Source of the DNA: Candidatus Liberibacter europaeus
Lineage (GTDB): Bacteria; Pseudomonadota; Alphaproteobacteria; Rhizobiales; Rhizobiaceae
Direction: 5' to 3'
Assembly (NCBI GenBank): GCA_003045065.1
Contig: PSQJ01000001.1
Location: forward strand, 124,001 to 188,000
Length of the DNA stretch: 64,000 nucleotides
The position numbers were made by a program, and so were the translations under genes. Under the pieces are notes generated by a model, which was not told the DNA's origin, did no database searches, and was given only the letters and a program-made list of their open reading frames with translations. Each line of letters begins with the position of its first letter. The first letter of the stretch is position 1. Below, piece after piece: positions 31,173-41,494 of this stretch.

Positions 31173-32468
31173 ATGAAATCAAACCTCATTTTCAATAGAA
31201 ACTATAAAAGGTCTCAAATAAAAGATCCAATAATCACCAGTTTAATAGATACAGATTTTTATAAACTACTAATGTTACAGTTAATTTGGAAGTTTTATCC
31301 AAATGTTAGAGTAACTTTTTCGTTGTTTAATCGCAAAAATGAATTTCACTTATCAGATAAAGTAGATGAATTTGAATTGCGAGCTCAACTTGATCATGCC
31401 CGCTCTTTACAATTAAACCAAAAAGAAAAGAAATGGCTCTCAAATAGCATTTTTTATGGCAAAAAACAAATTTTTGAACCAGAATTCCTAACGTGGCTTT
31501 CTAATTTTAAACTTCCAGAATACGAACTCTCACGCGAACAAGGACAATATATACTGAAATTTCATGGCTTATGGCGAGATGTTAGTTTATGGGAAATACC
31601 TTCTTTGATTATAATAAGCACACTATATTCTAGTAATATAATCAACTCAATGAGTACCTTTGCTACAGATTTATTTTATGCGAGAGCAAAGGAAAAGCTT
31701 TGGTCTAAAATAATAAAACTACAAGCAATAACTGGATTAAAAATTGTAGATTTTGGAACAAGACGTCGCCATAATTTTCATTGGCAAACATGGTGTGTAG
31801 AAGCTTTGCAAGAAGGGATAAAAGATTCGTTTATTGGAACATCTAACGCTCTCTTGGCAATGAATAATAATATAAATATAGTTGGCACAAGTGCTCATGA
31901 ACTGCCTATGGTAGCGGCAGCAATATCACAAACAGACTCAGAAATCCGCAACTCCCCTTATCAAATAATGAAAAAATGGAGTGATCTTTACGATGGAAAT
32001 TTACTAATAACACTACCCGATTCCTTTGGAACGGATTTTTTCTTGGAAAACGCACCTTCTTGGATAGCAGAATGGAAAGGATTTCGCCATGATAGCTCGT
32101 CACCCATTGAAGGAGGAGAAAAAATTATTTCCTGGTGGAAAAATATGAAATGCGATACTAAACAAAAAACATTAATTTTCTCTGACAACCTAGACGTTGA
32201 TTCAATAATAAAAATCCATAAACACTTCAAAAAACGCGTACAAACTATCTTTGGGTGGGGAACAAATCTAACAAATGACTTCAATGGTTGCATGCCATGT
32301 AATAATTTGCATATGGAACAATTACAAATTGTATGTAAGGTCATTACGGCAAACGATAAGCCAGCTATTAAATTATCTGACGACCCAACAAAAACCACTG
32401 GCGATATAACAGAAATCGCACGCTACCTAAAATTGTTCAGCACGAAAAATAAAAAACATTCAACATAA
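31173..32468 (+). CDS. pncB: Nicotinate phosphoribosyltransferase
   Basis: Makes nicotinate mononucleotide from nicotinate and PRPP with ATP hydrolysis, the entry step of NAD salvage. It is cytosolic. At 431 aa it is full length for the PncB type. Motifs seen are the N-terminal DTDFYKLLMLQ, the VDFGTRRRHNFHWQ block and the phospho-accepting His in GTSAHELPM. SDD and GWGTNLTND form the phosphate site near the C-terminus. AAGGGGT lies 11 bases before the ATG. Salvage of niacin would suit a host-dependent bacterium; that is inference. Confidence 0.94.
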   Translation: MKSNLIFNRNYKRSQIKDPIITSLIDTDFYKLLMLQLIWKFYPNVRVTFSLFNRKNEFHLSDKVDEFELRAQLDHARSLQLNQKEKKWLSNSIFYGKKQIFEPEFLTWLSNFKLPEYELSREQGQYILKFHGLWRDVSLWEIPSLIIISTLYSSNIINSMSTFATDLFYARAKEKLWSKIIKLQAITGLKIVDFGTRRRHNFHWQTWCVEALQEGIKDSFIGTSNALLAMNNNINIVGTSAHELPMVAAAISQTDSEIRNSPYQIMKKWSDLYDGNLLITLPDSFGTDFFLENAPSWIAEWKGFRHDSSSPIEGGEKIISWWKNMKCDTKQKTLIFSDNLDVDSIIKIHKHFKKRVQTIFGWGTNLTNDFNGCMPCNNLHMEQLQIVCKVITANDKPAIKLSDDPTKTTGDITEIARYLKLFSTKNKKHST

Positions 32469-33126
32469 AATCTAGCCAACTGACTAATAGAAACATGCTG
32501 GATAAAGATAGTTTTTCACTAATGACATAATATTTTTATTTTACGATATATTTGATCTTCAACTATTCAGAATTATCTAAGAGAGATTCCACGAAGCTTT
32601 AGAATTGAGTATATTTAAAAAAGAAAATTATAAAGAGATCTTATATAAATTTGATCAAAGATCATGAATTAGCAGAAATAGATCTCAAAATACTCTCAAT
32701 AGTAAAATACTTGCAAGCAAATAAAGGTGCAAGAGCTCTCGCTAACTAATGTATGTGTATAGATAACTAAACTAGCATATAAAACAACTAAAATGATAGA
32801 AGATAGTGTTTAAAAAATTAAGACAAACTGTTCCTATTTAGTATTACTTTGGAGATAATTGATTTTAACCATTTTAGCGGACAGAGCAGAGGCACCATTG
32901 AAATTATAAGGCATTGATTTTACAGTATTTTTTATAAGAATTGGTCTTACTTCTTAAAAGGTACGACTAACCATGTAATAATAAAGTTGCCTTAATTCTT
33001 GCAACTAACCCTTTACAGGTTTTCAACCTTAAACCCTCAAAGGTCTTAACCAATGCAACTAGTAATAGAATATTAATCATAATTGCCATTCTTTTAAATT
33101 AAAAAGTTATTGAATTAACTTTTGTC
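32469..33126. other. Spacer between pncB and tRNA-Ser
   Basis: About 660 bases without a supported gene. A short frame around 32650-32750 reads like protein for about 33 codons (ELAEIDLKILSIVKYLQANK) with a possible frameshifted upstream part, but no family was recognised; it may be a gene remnant. Confidence 0.35.
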
Positions 33127-33216
33127 TGGCGGACAGAGAGGGATTCGAACCCTCGATACGCTTTCACGTATACACGCGTTCCAGGCGTGCGCCTTCAACC
33201 ACTCGGCCACCTGTCC
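33127..33216 (-). tRNA. tRNA-Ser (GGA)
   Basis: A 90-base gene with a long variable arm, as expected for serine. The acceptor GGACAGG pairs with the CTGTCC end, followed by discriminator G and an encoded CCA. The anticodon stem CACGC/GCGTG closes the loop CTGGAAC, giving anticodon GGA. The T-arm GGTTCGAATCC is standard. It lies downstream of nothing on its strand and 80 bases after the start side of rpsA's downstream end. Confidence 0.95.
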
Positions 33217-33296
33217 TTACTATAAAATACAAAGATAATTTCACAAATACACAACTTTTACAGCAAATTGAACGCAATCAAAATATATCAAAAAAA

Positions 33297-35003
33297 CTAT
33301 TCCTGAGAATTATCTCCTCGCTTCTTGAGAGCAGTACCAAGTATATCCCCCAAAGAAGCACCTGAAGCTTGGGAACCAAACTGAGCGATAGCACCTTTCT
33401 CTTCTGCTATTTCTAAAGCCTTTATCGACAAAGAAAACTTGCCGTCTTTTTTAGAAACATTAGAAACACGAGTATCAACTATCTGACCTCTTGAAAACCG
33501 ACTAGGATCTTGATCCATACGATCACGTGATAAGTCAGAACGACGTATAAAAGCAGTCATTCCTTCATGATCAATAAGTTTAACCTCTATTCCATTGTCA
33601 CTAACTGAAATAACTTCACAAGATACAACATCATTCTTGCACAAACCACTTGACGCAGAATCACTAGGAGCAGAACCACTGAGCTGCTTTATTCCTAAAG
33701 CTATACGCTCTTTCTCAACATCAACATCAAGAACAACTGCTTTGACAATATCTCCCTTGTTATATTCTCCAATAACTAGCTCTCCCGGACGATTCCAATC
33801 AAGATCAGAAAGATGAACCATTCCATCTAAATTTCCATCAAGACCAATAAATAACCCAAATTCTGTTTTGTTCTTGACATCACCTTCAATTTCTGTGCCA
33901 ATAGGATGACTTGCAGCAAACTTTTTCCAAGGATTGTCTTCATGATGCTTTAATCCAAGAGAAATGCGTTTTTTAACAGGATTAACTTCTAAAATAACCA
34001 CTTCTACCTTCTGACTAACAGCCAAAATCTTTCCAGGATGAATATTCTTCTTAGTCCAAGACATTTCAGAGATATGTGCTAATCCTTCAATGCCAGACTC
34101 TAGCTCTATAAACGCACCATAATCGGTAATATTTGTTACAACACCTGAAACTTTAGTTCCCTCAACATACTTATCCTTAACATTTTCCCAAGGATTTGGC
34201 TCAAAGTGCTTAGTGGCGAGAGATATACGATTTGTCTCTGGATTGATACGTATGATCTGAACCTTAATCTTTTGCCCTATACTTAAAACTTTTGAAGGAT
34301 GTTGGACGCGATGCCATGCTATGTCAGTAACATGCAACAGCCCATCAATACCTGACAAATCTACGAATGCTCCGTAGTCTGTAATATTTTTCACAATACC
34401 CTCAATAATTTGACCTTCCTCAAGCTTTTGAACCACTTCAGAACGTTGTTCAGCACGATATTCTGCTTGAACAGCGCGACGCGAAACAACTATATTTCCA
34501 CGAAGTTTATCCATTTTTAAAATTTCGAAAGTATGTCTTTCGTTCATAAGATGGGATACATCTCTGATAGGGCGAATATCTATCTGTGACCGAGGTAAAA
34601 ATGCAATTTCTCCATCCAGGTCTACAGTCAAACCACCCTTTACTTGATTAAATATAACCCCTTCTACTCTTTCACCAGCAGCAAATTGTTCTTCTAGCCT
34701 TTTCCAAACCTTTTCACGAAGAGCTTTATCACGCGAGAAAACAGCTTCTCCGAAAGAATTCTCTATAAACTCAACATAAACTTCAACTTCATCGCCAACA
34801 TTGGGGGCCTCTTGTCCTTTTCCAGTAAACTCTTTTAATGGAATACGCCCCTCAAGTTTAAACCCCACATCAACAACCACTACATCCTTTTCTAAAGCTA
34901 CAACAATACCTTTAGTTACACAATTCTCAGCAAGATCCTTCTTAGAAAAGCTCTCCTCAAGAAGGGTGGCAAAATCCTCGCGGGATGGACCGGTAAAATA
35001 CAT
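33297..35003 (-). CDS. rpsA: 30S ribosomal protein S1
   Basis: Ribosomal protein that binds mRNA upstream of the start codon and helps initiation on structured messages. At 568 aa it has the alphaproteobacterial length, with six S1 (OB-fold) repeats from about residue 30 to 535, for example ITDYGAFVDLSGIDGLLHVT and ITDYGAFIELESGIEGLAHI. The ATG at 35003 sits five bases after AGGAG; the TTG before it at 35006 is less likely. It follows cmk and aroA on the same strand, the conserved aroA-cmk-rpsA cluster, with a 130-base gap after cmk that may carry its own promoter. Confidence 0.97.
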   Translation of the reverse strand: MYFTGPSREDFATLLEESFSKKDLAENCVTKGIVVALEKDVVVVDVGFKLEGRIPLKEFTGKGQEAPNVGDEVEVYVEFIENSFGEAVFSRDKALREKVWKRLEEQFAAGERVEGVIFNQVKGGLTVDLDGEIAFLPRSQIDIRPIRDVSHLMNERHTFEILKMDKLRGNIVVSRRAVQAEYRAEQRSEVVQKLEEGQIIEGIVKNITDYGAFVDLSGIDGLLHVTDIAWHRVQHPSKVLSIGQKIKVQIIRINPETNRISLATKHFEPNPWENVKDKYVEGTKVSGVVTNITDYGAFIELESGIEGLAHISEMSWTKKNIHPGKILAVSQKVEVVILEVNPVKKRISLGLKHHEDNPWKKFAASHPIGTEIEGDVKNKTEFGLFIGLDGNLDGMVHLSDLDWNRPGELVIGEYNKGDIVKAVVLDVDVEKERIALGIKQLSGSAPSDSASSGLCKNDVVSCEVISVSDNGIEVKLIDHEGMTAFIRRSDLSRDRMDQDPSRFSRGQIVDTRVSNVSKKDGKFSLSIKALEIAEEKGAIAQFGSQASGASLGDILGTALKKRGDNSQE

Positions 35004-35135
35004 CAATACTCCTGAATAGAAACAACCTCAAACACAATAACAAAACCTGCTCTCTCGTATGAGCCCAAGATTAAAAAACATAAGTCATAATAAGCACTCA
35101 AAACCACGAAAAAACAAGAAAACCAGTGAAAATAC

Positions 35136-35771
35136 TTACCCGCTGTGAAGCCTTGTGTCAATAAGTCCTTTTGCAACTTTACACATAACGCTTATACTCA
35201 TTGATGATGTATCAAAAAAATAAGCACTTGCATCTTGGATAAGCGGACAACAAACACGGTTTTTATCTTGATAGTCTCGCTTTTTCAAACTCTCACGGAC
35301 AAAATCATAATCAACTTGCTCTCCATCTGCAACCATTTCTTTATGACGTCGCAATGCTCGAACATTTAAAGATGCAGTCACATAAAACTTCACAATAGCA
35401 TCAGGGCAAATAACTGTCCCGATATCACGACCATCAAGAACCGCGCCAGGCTCTAATTTAGAAAAAGATCTCTGAACCTCAATTAATTCATGCCGAACAG
35501 AAGGTATAGCAGAAATTTCCGATGCTACTCTTGCCACTTCATAAGATGAAAGATTTGCTTTGTCTAGCTGAGACAAAACAATCTTCCCTGCCATTTTAGC
35601 AATTTCCAATTCATTATCAAGTGGTATACCTTCATCCAACACATTTTGGGCAACAGCACGATAAATCAGGCCAGTGTCAAGGTAATGAAAACCGTATTCA
35701 TGCGCAATGAATCGGGACAAAACCCCTTTTCCAGCAGCTGCAGTCCCATCAATTGCGACGACTATACCCAT
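35136..35771 (-). CDS. cmk: Cytidylate kinase
   Basis: Phosphorylates CMP and dCMP using ATP. It is cytosolic. At 211 aa it has the short bacterial length. The P-loop GTAAAGKG is at residues 9-16, followed by YHLDTG-like HYLDTGLIYRA, the nucleotide-binding LDGRDIGTVICPDA, and the lid region RDYQDKNR. It starts 8 bases after aroA ends, so the two are cotranscribed. Confidence 0.96.
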   Translation of the reverse strand: MGIVVAIDGTAAAGKGVLSRFIAHEYGFHYLDTGLIYRAVAQNVLDEGIPLDNELEIAKMAGKIVLSQLDKANLSSYEVARVASEISAIPSVRHELIEVQRSFSKLEPGAVLDGRDIGTVICPDAIVKFYVTASLNVRALRRHKEMVADGEQVDYDFVRESLKKRDYQDKNRVCCPLIQDASAYFFDTSSMSISVMCKVAKGLIDTRLHSG

Positions 35772-35779
35772 TTTTGTAT

Positions 35780-37207
<1,428 letters not shown>

Positions 37208-37375
37208 TTACAATAATAAAAGGAAAATATATCATAAACACATCTATATCTTGATTTTTTATAATATTTATAATAGTTTCTTGCCCGCATCTTGGTTGTT
37301 TTCCAGTTGTTTAATATATCCCCAAAATTAAGCATGGGTTATGTTGGGTTTACCCGTTATGAGGAGTTTATTATT

Positions 37376-37756
37376 TTGGCAAAATCAGCGCTCGGAACTA
37401 AGCGAACTTGTCCGGATACCGGCAAAAAGTTTTATGATCTCAAAAAGGATCCTGTTGTATCTCCCTACACCAATAACTCGTGGCCTTTGTCACGATTTGA
37501 AAAACCATCCGCTTTAGAAGCAGATGAAAGTAGCGCTGTTGAAGTAGATAATACTGAGGCACATACTTTCGTTAAACGTGGACCTATTGAAGAAGAAGAT
37601 AATCAAAAATCCACCGAGGAGGATGAAAATCTTGACTTAGAATATGTTCAAGACATAGATCTGGAGGCTGAAGATGATTTTCTTGATCCGAACGATACGA
37701 GAGAAACAGATTCAGAGGTGGTTAATATCAGCATTCCAGATGAAGATGATGTCTGA
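37376..37756 (+). CDS. FYDLN acid-domain protein (TIGR02300 type)
   Basis: Alphaproteobacterial protein of unknown function. It begins with LAKSALGTKRTCPDTGKK, the conserved N-terminus, followed by FYDLKKDPVVSPY that names the family, and ends in a long acidic tail rich in Glu and Asp. The open frame runs back to 37292, but a TTG at 37376 preceded by GAGGAG at 37361-37366 gives exactly the family start, so the protein is 126 aa with a TTG start. It is divergent from aroA, a neighbourhood conserved in Rhizobiales. The acidic tail suggests binding to a basic partner or nucleic-acid mimicry; that is inference. Confidence 0.88.
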   Translation: MAKSALGTKRTCPDTGKKFYDLKKDPVVSPYTNNSWPLSRFEKPSALEADESSAVEVDNTEAHTFVKRGPIEEEDNQKSTEEDENLDLEYVQDIDLEAEDDFLDPNDTRETDSEVVNISIPDEDDV

Positions 37757-37816
37757 GGGACTGATGTAAACACAGTTGCTATCTTTTCTATAACCAATAT
37801 TTTACGAATATCTTCC

Positions 37817-37846
37817 TTGAAGGGTAAGCGGATAAATTAATACAAT
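37817..37846 (+). promoter_or_regulatory. Promoter of tRNA-Ala
   Basis: A -35 box TTGAAG (37817-37822), an 18-base spacer and a -10 box TACAAT (37841-37846), with the tRNA starting 32 bases later. Both boxes match the housekeeping sigma consensus at four or five of six places. Confidence 0.5.
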
Positions 37847-37878
37847 GGGGGCTTAGGTGTTCATCCATGTGAAATTAT

Positions 37879-37954
37879 GGGGCTATAGCTCAGCTGGTAG
37901 AGCACTTGCATGGCATGCAAGGGGTCAGCGGTTCGAACCCGCTTAGCTCCACCA
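37879..37954 (+). tRNA. tRNA-Ala (GGC)
   Basis: A 76-base cloverleaf. The acceptor GGGGCTA pairs with TAGCTCC, followed by an A discriminator and encoded CCA. The anticodon stem CTTGC/GCAAG closes the loop ATGGCAT, giving anticodon GGC. The D-arm AGCTCAGCTGGTAGAGC and T-arm GGTTCGAACCC are standard. Confidence 0.95.
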
Positions 37955-38388
37955 AATTATCTACACCGCTCTTCGCTCTATGTGTTGGTTGTATAAATTT
38001 AAATTGCGTTGTTGATTTACCAATTATAAGGTTGTAGGACGTTAATTCAGGTGAACAATGGTTATTTAAAGCAACATATTATTGAAATAAATCTAATATT
38101 TATTTGCTATGTAAAATATGATAAATAACAAATATATCTAAATAAAAAAACAGGATTCATATCGTTGCAATTCTAGTATACATAGTATATCGGTAATAAG
38201 AACTTAAACTGAATAAAACTTTATTAGTCTTCTGTAATGGGAAGATCCTAAAGAAAAATAAATTCGCACATTTCTAGTAACGAATGTATCAGTATAAAAT
38301 TATGAGTTGGTGTAAAAGAAAGCTTGCAAATTACAATGCCGCATAGCAGCTTTAGTAATTAGATAAATTGGGTGTAAATGCTGTGATC
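37955..38388. other. Spacer between tRNA-Ala and fabA
   Basis: About 430 AT-rich bases with no gene seen. In many rhizobia an irr-type regulator precedes fabA; no remnant of one could be recognised here. Confidence 0.4.
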
Positions 38389-38904
38389 ATGAAAAATAGA
38401 AATTCTAGCTATAGTTATGAAGATATAATTAAATGCGGCCGGGGAGAAATGTTTGGTCCAGGCAATGCACAACTGCCCCTTCCTCCGATGCTTATGTTTG
38501 ATCGCATCACACAAATATCCGAAACGGGAGGGCTGTATGGAGAAGGGTTTGTCCGAGCTGAAATGGATATTAAGCCGGACTTATGGTTTTTTGCTTGCCA
38601 TTTTCAAAACGATCCCGTAATGCCTGGATGTCTTGGATTAGATGCCCTGTGGCAATTAACAGGATTTTTCCTAGGATGGATAGGAGAAAATGGTCGAGGG
38701 AGAGCTATATCTGTCTCAAAAATAAAGTTTAGAGGCATGGTAACACCTAAATGCAAACTCGTTGAATATGGAGTTGAGTTTAAACAAATTAAACGGGGTA
38801 GTGTCGTTCTTGGATCGGCTGATGGATGGATGAAAGTTGATGGAAATGAAATATATACAGCAACTGATCTGCGGGTTTGCCTTTCTGTAGAAAATAAAAA
38901 ATAA
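38389..38904 (+). CDS. fabA: 3-hydroxydecanoyl-[ACP] dehydratase/isomerase
   Basis: Dehydrates 3-hydroxyacyl-ACP and isomerises trans-2- to cis-3-decenoyl-ACP, the branch point to unsaturated fatty acids. It is cytosolic with a hot-dog fold. The ATG at 38389 gives 171 aa, the family length; the TTG at 38368 is not needed. Motifs seen are PPMLMFDRI, the catalytic His in [19 protein letters not shown] with the partner Asp in that block, and the C-terminal DLRVCL. It is the first gene of fabA-fabB-fabI. Confidence 0.95.
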   Translation: MKNRNSSYSYEDIIKCGRGEMFGPGNAQLPLPPMLMFDRITQISETGGLYGEGFVRAEMDIKPDLWFFACHFQNDPVMPGCLGLDALWQLTGFFLGWIGENGRGRAISVSKIKFRGMVTPKCKLVEYGVEFKQIKRGSVVLGSADGWMKVDGNEIYTATDLRVCLSVENKK

Positions 38905-38944
38905 TAGCATAATTATTGAAAATTAAACGAAGAGGTTTTCTATC

Positions 38945-40165
38945 ATGAGACGGGTAGTTGTTACAGGAATAGGCATTATATCTTCTATCGGGAAAAATGT
39001 TTCTGAGGTTATAACTGCGTTGCGTGAAGCAAAATCCGGAATTACATTTGCAGAAGATTTTTCTAGGCTTGGATTTCGTTGCCAAGTCTGGGGTAAGCCG
39101 TCAATTGATTCAAGTGAAATGATTGATCGAAAAGCTATGCGCTTTTTATCACAAGGAGGCGTATGGGGGCATTTGGCTATGCAACAAGCAATTTCTGATT
39201 CTAACTTAGAACCTAGCGATATATCGAACGATAGAACAGGGTTAATTGTTGGCTCGGGAGGTCCATCTACGCGGTGTATTTTTGATGCTGCTTGTCTAAC
39301 CGAAAAACTTTTAAGCACTCGTCGTATAGGACCTTTTGCAGTTCCAAAAGCAATGTCCTCTACTGCATCTGCTACTTTATCAACTTGGTTTAAAATCCGT
39401 GGCACAAGCTACTCAATATCTTCAGCTTGCGCTACTTCTGCTCACTGTATTGGAAATGCCGCTGAATTAATCAGATATGGAAAACAAGATATAATGTTTG
39501 CAGGCGGACAAGAAGATCTTGATTGGACTATGTCTAACCTTTTTGATGCAATGGGAGCCATGTCTTCAAGTTTTAATCATGATCCTTGTGCTTCTTCTCG
39601 CCCTTACGATTCAAAACGTGATGGCTTTGTTATAGCTGGAGGATCGGCAATAATAGTTTTGGAAGAAATGGAAAGAGCCAAGGCTCGTGGTGCAAAAATT
39701 TATGCAGAGCTATCAGGATATGGAAGTACATGCGATGGGGATGATATGGTTGCTCCGTCGGGAGAAGGAGCCGCACGCTGTATGCGTCAGGCTTTAAATT
39801 CGGTAAGTGATTCTGTTGACTATATTAATACTCATGGAACCTCAACCCCCGTGGGAGATAAAAAAGAAATAGAAGCTATTAAAGAAGTATTTAAAAGTAA
39901 AATCCCATATATTCAGTCAACAAAATCTTTAACTGGACATTCGCTAGGAGCGGCCGGCGCACAGGAAGCAATATATTGTTTGATTATGATGCAAGAAAAT
40001 TTTATTGGTGAAAGTAAAAATATTGAGGAAATTGATCCTGAATTTGAAGGCCTACCAATCGTTCAAAAACGGATTGATAATGCGAAACTTGATATGGTTT
40101 TGTCTAATTCTTTTGGATTTGGCGGGACAAACGCTTCTCTCCTATTTAAAAGTTATAAAGGATAA
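38945..40165 (+). CDS. fabB: 3-oxoacyl-[ACP] synthase I
   Basis: Elongates acyl-ACP with malonyl-ACP, including the unsaturated intermediates from FabA. It is a cytosolic thiolase-fold enzyme. At 406 aa it is full length. The catalytic triad is visible: Cys in SSACATSAHCIG, His in NTHGTSTPVGD, and His in LTGHSLGAAGAQE. The end SNSFGFGGTNASLLF is typical. GAGG lies about 12 bases before the ATG. It lies 40 bases after fabA and 5 bases before fabI. Confidence 0.96.
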   Translation: MRRVVVTGIGIISSIGKNVSEVITALREAKSGITFAEDFSRLGFRCQVWGKPSIDSSEMIDRKAMRFLSQGGVWGHLAMQQAISDSNLEPSDISNDRTGLIVGSGGPSTRCIFDAACLTEKLLSTRRIGPFAVPKAMSSTASATLSTWFKIRGTSYSISSACATSAHCIGNAAELIRYGKQDIMFAGGQEDLDWTMSNLFDAMGAMSSSFNHDPCASSRPYDSKRDGFVIAGGSAIIVLEEMERAKARGAKIYAELSGYGSTCDGDDMVAPSGEGAARCMRQALNSVSDSVDYINTHGTSTPVGDKKEIEAIKEVFKSKIPYIQSTKSLTGHSLGAAGAQEAIYCLIMMQENFIGESKNIEEIDPEFEGLPIVQKRIDNAKLDMVLSNSFGFGGTNASLLFKSYKG

Positions 40166-40170
40166 GAAAA

Positions 40171-40968
40171 TTGTTTGATATTCTAGCGGGAAAGCGCGGA
40201 TTAATTATGGGCGTTGCAAATGATCATTCCATTGCATGGGGGATATCAAAAACATTAGCGTCTGCAGGGGCTGATCTGGCTTTTTCTTATCAAGGAGAGA
40301 CTATCGGAAAAAGATTGCAGCCTTTAGCTGCAGAATTAGGTTTTGATTTTATTATTCCTTGTGATGTTGATAATCCAGATTCTATAGATTTACTATTTGA
40401 ACGTATTAAAGAGCGCTGGAATTATATGGATTTCATCGTACACTCCATAGCTTTTTCTGATAAGAATGAGCTCAAAGGACCGTATGCTGATACTAGTCGT
40501 GAAAATTTTAGTCGCACTATGTTGATATCCTGTTTTTCTTTTACTGAGATTGCGAAACGTGCAGCGAAAATGATGCCTAATGGAGGTTCAATGCTCACAC
40601 TTACTTACGGTGGCTCAAGAAAAGTGGTGCCTAACTATAATGTAATGGGAATTGCAAAGGCCGCTCTTGAAGCGTCCGTTGTTTATTTAGCCGCAGATTT
40701 TGGATCTCATAATATTAGAGTTAATGCAATTTCTGCCGGACCCGTCCGTACTCTAGCTGGAGCCAGCATCTCAAATGGTCGGGGTATATCGTCTTGGAGC
40801 AAAGAAGTTTCCCCTCTTCGTCGCTCAGTTTCTTTAAATGACATAGGAAACTCGGCTGTTTATCTACTATCCAATCTATCTGATGGAGTTACAGGTTCAA
40901 TTCTTTACGTAGACTGCGGGTATAATATAATGTCTATGCCTAAATATACTATGAAAACAAATAACTAG
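40171..40968 (+). CDS. fabI: Enoyl-[ACP] reductase (NADH)
   Basis: Reduces enoyl-ACP in the last step of each elongation cycle. It is a short-chain dehydrogenase fold enzyme of 265 aa. It shows the FabI-specific GLIMGVANDHSIAWGI nucleotide loop and the Tyr-x6-Lys catalytic pair in YNVMGIAK, followed by AISAGPVRTLA. The start is TTG at 40171, with AAAGGA about 10 bases before it inside the end of fabB, which suggests translational coupling. FabI enzymes are the triclosan target class; sensitivity here is not known. Confidence 0.94.
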   Translation: MFDILAGKRGLIMGVANDHSIAWGISKTLASAGADLAFSYQGETIGKRLQPLAAELGFDFIIPCDVDNPDSIDLLFERIKERWNYMDFIVHSIAFSDKNELKGPYADTSRENFSRTMLISCFSFTEIAKRAAKMMPNGGSMLTLTYGGSRKVVPNYNVMGIAKAALEASVVYLAADFGSHNIRVNAISAGPVRTLAGASISNGRGISSWSKEVSPLRRSVSLNDIGNSAVYLLSNLSDGVTGSILYVDCGYNIMSMPKYTMKTNN

Positions 40969-41494
40969 TTGTTTTCTATTCAAGATAATACCAATCAAGT
41001 AAAAATATATCCGTCAGTAATGCTTATTATATCACATAAGTACTTCGCTTAATTATATCTGCATCGTTTTATGTTTTATGAGCAATTGATCAATAAATGC
41101 ACTTTTGTAATGGTAGGTCACAAATTGAAAATAACTATCTCACACCATATTTGGTAATATTAATTTGCAATGGTTACAAACGCCGTAATCATGATACTAT
41201 GTGCGTTATAGCATTAACTTAGAATATGACTGTAATATCTTACTTATTTGAGCAATCACCTATAAAAAAGGAAATAATATATTATTTATTATACCCATAA
41301 TAAATCCAATTTATCCTAAATATTGAATAAAAATATCAGCTTTTATCTGATATTTTCGTTCAAAATACCAAACGTATAAAAAATGTTTCATAAATTAACT
41401 AGTTTTTAACTACGTTTGTAAGACAATCGTAATGGCGGATTCTATCTAGCAGATTACAAGTGAATATGTTGTTATAAGAGTATAATAAAATACA
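40969..41494. other. Spacer between fabI and the PodJ-like gene
   Basis: No gene in about 525 bases. The one clear structure is the hairpin at 41329-41356, listed separately. Confidence 0.45.
41329..41356 (-). terminator. Perfect 10-bp hairpin, terminator-like
   Basis: AAAATATCAG (41330-41339) pairs perfectly with CTGATATTTT (41347-41356) around a 7-base loop. On the minus strand it is followed by further T residues (TATTTTTATT); on the plus strand by TTTTCGTT, so it may act both ways. It is 360 bases after fabI, far for that operon's terminator, which leaves open a short transcript in between. Confidence 0.5.

Noticed and set aside
32640..32750. Short protein-like stretch reading ELAEIDLKILSIVKYLQANK
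   Set aside because: Only about 33 codons, frame broken upstream, no family recognised; noted as a possible remnant but not called.
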